This document shows, one piece after another, positions 58,132 to 64,000 of a stretch of 64,000 nt of DNA. Made by a program: the position numbers and the translations under genes. Positions within the stretch are counted from its first letter, which is position 1. Each line of letters opens with the position of its first letter. The notes beneath the pieces are model-generated. The model made no database searches and was not told where the DNA came from. It saw only the letters and a list, made by a program, of their open reading frames with translations. Source of the stretch: Hyalella azteca (Eukaryota > Arthropoda > Malacostraca > Amphipoda > Hyalellidae); NCBI RefSeq assembly GCF_000764305.2, contig NW_025943958.1:291359-355358 (forward strand). Reading direction: 5' to 3'.

Positions 58132-59098
58132 CTGAGCCGGACCGGTCGATGCTCTTGCAAACGCATAAGTACTCACAATAATTCCCTGCCACCATGCTTA
58201 GACATGAATTTCTTAATCTGGGTAAACACAATGCCAGAAGGAAATCCATTAAGCTAGAAGACATTGCACAAAAATTCAAATTCAGAATGCCTGTCATGGA
58301 AAGTTGAGCTTGTCAGCTTGAGCATATACAAAAGCCACGGTGTAATAGTGTTTGAAGCCCGTTTAACTTGAATCTAAAAGAACAAAAACTAAAAAGCTGG
58401 TGCTTAGGCTGGTGAAAGTTGATTTTCTGAAAAGAGATGTTTGAAAACAGCCATTATATTTAGTAATATTGCAGTCTAGAAAGTACAAACTATTGTTCGA
58501 TTCAAGTTCCAATACATGGTGAATTTAATAGAATTATGTTGCAAGTTTAGGTCATAGTGGCAAAGCAGAGAGTTTTTTAGATTCTCCCTTGACTTTGAGT
58601 TCATTTTTGAGTCTTATAAGTAGACCACCTAAGTATCCTGGATACCAGCATTATCATACATAAGAAAGTGGTTTTAAATTTAGGTAATTGAAGAAAAGTT
58701 TTAGGTACATGAGACTGCATAGTGACAAAGCAGAGAGTTTTTTAGACTCTCCCTCAAGTTCATTTTTGAGTCCTATAAGTAGACCAATAAAGTATCCTGG
58801 TTACCACTTACCAGCATTATCATACATAAGAAATTGGTTTAATTCTTAAGTAAATGAGGAAATTAAAAATGAACTGATTCTAAAAGCGCTCTGGTTTGTC
58901 ACGATGCACGAGAGGGATGCTTGAAAATAAGGAAGGTGTCATCGACATGGGTATCTGACATTATCTGTTATAAAAAAATTGGTTTAAAATCAGGAGGACA
59001 ATTGGTCAGCCATGAAACCTCGTGAAAACACATAAAAATACCTATTCGCCCACGGCCCAGTATTCGGTAAGGTTGGGCCGAGGGCAAAAGTAAGACCC

Positions 59099-59362
59099 AT
59101 GCCCAAACCGTCTAGCTATCTGTCTGTAAAATTTACCAGGCTATACCAGGCTTTACCAGCAGATATGAAAATTGAATTTAGCCGATCTTATGCCGATGAG
59201 GCGATGTTCTGTTTCTTGTATTTCCATGAGGAAGGCAGCCGAGCCAAAAATAATGGTCATGATGATATTGATTATGAGAATATCCATTTCATCATGAAGA
59301 GATTTGACTTTGAGACTATTCCCAAATATGCAGGACATATGAACGTTATGACGAATCGTTGA
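59099..59362 (+). CDS. Unrecognised ORF, 87 aa, low confidence
   Basis: ATG-initiated frame (MPKPSSYLSVKFTRLYQALP to MNVMTNR) with no recognisable domain. Acidic middle part (NNGHDDIDYENIHF). It could be part of an exon or chance; nothing around it supports a gene. Confidence 0.17.
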   Translation: MPKPSSYLSVKFTRLYQALPADMKIEFSRSYADEAMFCFLYFHEEGSRAKNNGHDDIDYENIHFIMKRFDFETIPKYAGHMNVMTNR

Positions 59363-60559
59363 GACCGAAATAACTTGAAATCCTATAGGCTATAATGTAT
59401 CGTTAGCTATCAAGCAATTAAAATAACACTCTTATCAAGTTCTTAATCTAGATTTCAGAGAAAGCGTTAGCTTGATTACGGTGAAAAATTTGATTGAAGT
59501 GAAGCGTTATAGAGCTAACGCGGACGGTGCACGTACTTGTTTAGAATACCAAATTCAAAACACAAATGACATTCACGACACTAGCGCCACCATACGCTAG
59601 GCAACTCGCTTGTTAAAAAAGTTTCATCTATATGAAGAATTTCAAGTGTTGCACTGTTTAGCAGTATTTAAATTCTATCATTGCACATAGTTAGGTTCTG
59701 CTGAATACAATTTCTTCAGAAAGGACTTCAAAATGTAATTGAGAGATCACTGTGATGGCTACGTATACTGGGTGCAATAAATGCCTACTGAAGAAAAATA
59801 GATTGTACAAAACGCAAAAACAGGATAGTAGTAAAATGAATAAACTGTGAGTTCCACGAACAGATCAAAAATTTGTCGCTATTTTATATAATTATTACAT
59901 AGTACGTTTCTGTATTGTTACATCAAAATTCTAGTAAAAAATCAAAATTCCAGTTACATGCAGCAAACAAGTCCAGAGGTACCCGACATCGGATGGAACA
60001 GCGTTCTATCATATATTTTGGATTATTTGTTTCTTAACGTGATATTCTTTATATACAAAGCCTCCCTTAGGTAATAAAACATTTTTTACGTATTTATCTT
60101 CTTAGATGATGAACTTACATCGTCGAAATTCATGTTCTGGTTGAGCATTATCAATGCATCGAAGCATTATCAATGCATGGCCTTCGAGTCAGGACTTTCC
60201 TTATGAACCAACTTCATACTCGCTGGCGGGTACGGAGAAGTGTCGACTCAGTGCTACCGCAGTTAACCATGTCACTACCTGCTGACCTGCTGCGCCAGTT
60301 AAAATGTCACGTCTGGTTAACATTCTACGTAAGCCGAAAATGCCAGGCACGTAAACCAAAAATATTCAGACTTAATAAATGAGTATTCACGAGTTATAAA
60401 CCGTGACAAGATAACCGTATATAAAAGCTCGCGTCTTTAGAACTTTTGTTTAAAAATGTATTAAAAGAAAAGGAGATATTTTTTCAAAAATTTCTAAGAT
60501 GCTTCAAAGCGGTACAGTAGTGCCTTGTTCACCTGGAAAATTAATGGATTATTTTGTCC

Positions 60560-60705
60560 AAATAGTAACACTTTCTTACCAACAGCTCCAGCAGAAAACG
60601 GCCGTAACACTGACACGTCCATTTGCTGGGCCAAACAGGGTCAGGATGACCCACAAATTGACTAAAAGTTCATCGCTATTAAGACAAGTCTCCCCACATT
60701 GTAGG
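60560..60705 (+). repeat. Interspersed repeat family with a GTAGCACTGATACG core, copy 3
   Basis: AAATAGTAACACTTTCTTACC, GTAACACTGACACGTCC and GCTGGGCCAAACAGGGTCAG align with the other copies. Confidence 0.5.
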
Positions 60706-60875
60706 TGACATTTATATAATATCCACAAAACGAAATCAAATTCATGGACTCTTGAACACCCTAGCCATGCATGCCCTGCGAGGAGACCATCGTAATTTTC
60801 ATAGATGTACTCAAAAACTATGAGCGCTAATCTCATGTATTTTTTTCACTTAACAGGCACAAGCATTGCAACGCA

Positions 60876-60970
60876 AGGCCCGTACTATCAAAATAAATCC
60901 GAATTTGTAACTTCATCAGCCAATCACGGACGGCTTTTTAAGCTAACCCAAATATCACCTACGAGCAATC
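60876..60970. mobile_element. MITE of the GGGCCATACTTTC family, diverged fragment
   Basis: GGCCCGTACTATCAAAAT, then AACTTCATCAGCCAATCACG, matches one half of the family with many substitutions. Confidence 0.45.
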
Positions 60971-61009
60971 AGCTGCTACGCATATATAGGCAGGTCGTTA
61001 GGACGTTAT

Positions 61010-61660
61010 ATGTACATGAACCGCTACGTGTACTTAAACCGCTAGTTGTACTTAGGCTGCTACGTGTAATTAGGCCGCTACGTGCACTTAGACCACAAAA
61101 TGAACTGAGGCCGCTTCGTGTACTTAGGCCACGAAATTAACTGAGGCCGCTACATGTACTTAGAACGCTAAATGAACTGAGACCCCTACGTTTACTTAGA
61201 CCGCTAAATGAACTGAGGCCGCTACGTGTACTTAGGCCACGAAATGGACTGAGGCCGCTACGTGTACTTAGGCCACGAAATGAACTAAGGCCGCTACGTG
61301 TACTTAGAACGCTAAATGAACTGAGGCCGCTACGTGTACTTAGACCGCTAAATGAACTGAGGCCGCTACATGTACTTAGATCGCTAAATGAACTGAGGCC
61401 GCTACGTGTACTTAGGCCACGAAATGAACTAAGGCCGCTACGTGTACTTAGAACGCTAAATGAACTGAGGCCGCTACGTGTACTTAGACCGCTAAATGAA
61501 CTGAGGCCGCTACATGTACTTAGATCGCTAAATGAACTGAGGCCGCTACGTGTACTTAGGCCACGAAATGAACTAATGCCGCTATCGTGTACTTAGAACG
61601 CTAAATGAACTGAGGCCGCTACGTTCACTTAGACCGCTAAATGAACTGAAGCCGCTAACC
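61010..61660. repeat. 36-bp minisatellite, about 18 copies
   Basis: Units of the form GAGGCCGCTACGTGTACTTA followed by GACCGCTAAATGAACT or the variant GGCCACGAAATGAACT. Two unit types alternate in a higher-order pattern. Unrelated to CRISPR: no constant spacers, and the units abut. Confidence 0.9.
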
Positions 61661-62917
61661 TTAACTCGTTTTGATAATCTGACCCCAGGAGACACTGTAA
61701 TCATGTGTAGAATACTGCGAGTACAAATGCACGGCTTCCGGGCTCTGACGGCAGCGAGGAACAGTGGTCTCTTTATACCGGCAGACCTGGGGAGCTACGC
61801 CCCCACTCCACACCCCCCGAGACGCCTCAATCTCAGGATTTTGTGACGACATTGACAAAGCAATGTTGGTCCAATCATATATGAAGATTTAAATTAAGAT
61901 TAATTTTGTAAGAAAATTAAAGTGTTTCCATGGGCTATGAAAAATGGCGTTGATATATAAATGGTATTGAACGGCTCATAATTCGCTGTTGTGAGCTATG
62001 ATTTTCTCATATCGACGCATTACAAATTCAACATCTGCAACGGAACAACCTAACGAATAAAATGATTAAACATTTTTACGTAAATATTATACTATATCGT
62101 TCGAATCCTATTTGATTTCTTCAGTCGATCTGCTGAGCGGGAGAGTGTATGACCGAATTTGTACATTTCTATGGGCCGGGATTCTGAATTTCGTCTCATA
62201 AACTCATCAGGGATACAAAGCTATTAATTTTCTGATTATGTTCGTAAACATAAATAATGTTGGCTGAAGTTTATGTGAACATCAATATCTTGGATATATA
62301 TTGGATATATAAATGTTTATATATATAACATATAACAGAAAAAAATCATCTGCAACTCAAAGGTCGGCTAACTGACATCAACGGAAGCTGTGGAAAAAAT
62401 TACTCATATTTCATTAATATAAAATTAATTTAATCATCACGAGCATCATCAGAGATTTTTTATGAATTATAGAAATTAATAAAAAGGTTATGGAACTTGA
62501 ACTTTATCATAAATGGATTAATGAGATCCATGAAATAAACAATGACGATCAAATGGTAGAATAATGAACATGGAATGTTAGGTAAATAAATTTGCTTTTT
62601 GACCTTGACATGTCTAAGAAATGTCAAAATAAAATAAATTGATTTGATTATAAATAACCGAAAATATAGTGCAGATTTATATTCTCAGCTTTTTCATGTT
62701 AAATCAAGCTTTTCTTAATCAGTCCTGTCTCGGCACTACCCCACGGATTTTCGATAGCAGCACCACAGCGTACACATACATTTCAATTATTTCTTCAATC
62801 CTCATGCTGATAGAGTCCTGTTTTTTTTCTATATAATGTTAGGTCTTGTTTAGGTTTTATGTCTGTCTTAGAATTTTGATATAATAATATGATTTTATTC
62901 ATTTTTAGTATTTCGAA

Positions 62918-63030
62918 CTGATGATGGAGCTGGACTCCGAAACGTTTTCAATATCGATATGGTGAATTTGCTTGGTGTTTTCTTTGCTTTTAAATTCCTT
63001 GGGAACTTGCGGTATAAGCAGACTGATAAT
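62918..63030 (+). mobile_element. Penelope-like element terminal fragment with hammerhead-like core
   Basis: CTGATGATGGAGCTGGACTC followed by CGAAACG has the layout of a hammerhead ribozyme core: CUGAUGA, a GGAG/CUCC stem II, then GAAAC. There is one extra U before stem II, so it may be inactive. Hammerhead motifs of this kind are known in Penelope-like retroelements. The following bases (TTTTCAATATCGATATGG, then TTTCTTTGCTTTTAAATTCC and AACTTGCGGTATAAGCA) match the right arms of the palindromes at 18153 and 37510. Confidence 0.5.
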
Positions 63031-63489
63031 TTATGTACACACTTCCCCCTTCGAGGTCTCGATCACAACTGAACATCACCACATTAACTTACCCTCAAGC
63101 CTCAACCGAGCGCATGACGTCATGCGCCGCCATTCATCTTCTTATTGAATGGTTGTCGAGAATTCAAGGCATGATTTTTTGTCATTGAGTTTATGACTTG
63201 TGCATGGTGTCGAAAGCTTCATGACATTACAAGGCCAATAGCGCAGGATTTATGACAGGCTTATGTATTATATAGTTTAGTAATGATTAAAGATCATCAG
63301 TTTCCATGATAGAACAGATTGAATGAATTTGATTTTAATTACTTCATAAAATTTCACGTTTATCTTATTTAATCGTGATGTACAGAAAACTTGGTGAATT
63401 ATGTGAAGGTCTCGGTCAACGAAGCTTGACTTATAATGTTGATATTCCTGTTCTATGACCTTAGTTGCACTCAGATAAATCAATGGGTG

Positions 63490-63690
63490 TTTGTCCAAAT
63501 AAATGCCCAGTTTCTTACCCACTGAACTAACAGAGAGTCGGCGACGCATACACTGATCCGCCCTTTTGATGGGTTAAAGTTCGTCGGAAACACTCTGCAC
63601 TTATAGAGCCATAAAGTGTATCGTTTGTTGGACTAAATCTCACTCATTTATGAAGCGTATCGTGATTTGGACAACGTCTCGCTCATTTCG
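63490..63690 (+). repeat. Interspersed repeat family with a GTAGCACTGATACG core, copy 4
   Basis: TTTCTTACCCACTGAACTAA, CACTGATCCGCCCTTTTGAT and GGACTAAATCTCACTCATTT align with the other copies. The last part is partly duplicated (GGACAACGTCTCGCTCATTT). Confidence 0.45.
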
Positions 63691-63897
63691 CTGAGTATGT
63701 CACGTTGATTCAACCTTCCACCTTGAGCTGATGTGTTATTTCAGAGATAAAACCTATAAAGAAGCAAACTCTTCCCTTCTTCCTAGTCAATGAAGCAAGT
63801 GTCGGATAGTGTCAAGTTATCAGAACATTAGAATTTTGAGGTTTTAAAGTGATATATAAATATACTCGTAATATAGTAGCGTAAGCACTGGAGATTA

Positions 63898-64000
63898 TGT
63901 AATGTAATAGAATAGAATAGAATAGAATAGAAGTGTCGGCGTTGAAGAAATAGGCCCATGGCCTGTTGCCGATTCTTGAACTTTTCGTGACTTGATTCAC
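63898..64000 (-). mobile_element. 3' end of a SINE of the same family, cut by the window edge
   Basis: AAGAATCGGCAACAGGCC on the minus strand matches the 3' part of the 34369-34697 SINE, and is followed by a pentanucleotide tail of TTCTA units (63903-63932). The 5' part lies outside the window. Confidence 0.6.

Larger units (their letters stand above)
57596..58875. repeat. Repeats with a GCAAAGCAGAGAG core, four copies
   Basis: Copies start near 57598, 57680, 58554 and 58717, sharing CAAAGCAGAGAGTTTTTTAG, TCATTTTTGAGTCCTATAAG and ATTATCATACATAAGAAA. The first two are adjacent; the others lie beyond the artefactual block 57830-58131, so the true spacing is uncertain. Confidence 0.75.
58876..62917. 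other. Non-coding stretch around the 36-bp array
   Basis: Besides the repeats listed and the weak 87-aa ORF, 61803-62917 is AT-rich with no gene recognised. Confidence 0.35.

Noticed and set aside
61010..61660. CRISPR-like array
   Set aside because: 36-bp units abut without unique spacers, in a eukaryotic genome; it is a minisatellite.

Overview
This is a eukaryotic window from an animal nuclear genome. It is AT-rich, intron-bearing and full of transposon relics and minisatellites. The two kinds of real gene, atonal-family bHLH factors and an insect-like G-alpha-i, together with mariner-, hAT-, Penelope- and tRNA-SINE-type repeats, point to an arthropod. A crustacean with a large repeat-rich genome is plausible, but the species cannot be named from the sequence. 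Nothing bacterial is native here: the two perfect Tn5-end palindromes are sequencing adapter.

Layout. 1-8 kb: no gene, several tandem arrays, one array-to-array join through a single N, and one MITE. 8.07-9.62 kb (minus): an intronless 518-aa atonal-family bHLH gene. 10-35 kb: about 25 kb of non-coding DNA with minisatellites, a perfect palindrome related to a Penelope-like end, a possible LTR, and tRNA-derived SINEs. 35.5-36.6 kb: a short non-LTR retroelement with an intact 275-aa ORF, a 3' ATT-repeat tail and a 13-bp target-site duplication. 39.15-39.66 kb (minus): a second intronless atonal-family gene (167 aa) with a well-spaced TATA/initiator promoter. 44.3-44.6 kb: a near-perfect inverted repeat. 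45.9-52.7 kb (minus): a complete eight-exon G-alpha-i gene of 355 aa. 55.6-57.1 kb: a hAT-like element with an 8-bp target duplication. 57-64 kb: tandem arrays, assembly artefacts, a hammerhead-like Penelope motif and repeat relics.

How the genes relate. The two bHLH genes lie in the same orientation 30 kb apart, and their flanks probably hold proneural enhancers; they look like an old tandem pair. The G-alpha-i gene is functionally separate.

The most unusual signal is in the G-alpha-i gene. Tandem arrays in its introns repeat the splice junctions themselves: the exon 3 donor, exon 4 acceptor, exon 6 donor and exon 8 acceptor each have extra copies carrying flanking exon sequence and usable-looking GT or AG sites.

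Assembly warnings: two Nextera mate-pair junction adapters (56222-56259 and 58096-58131), a 264-bp exact duplication ending at the second adapter, and two single-N joins (3822 and 57830).
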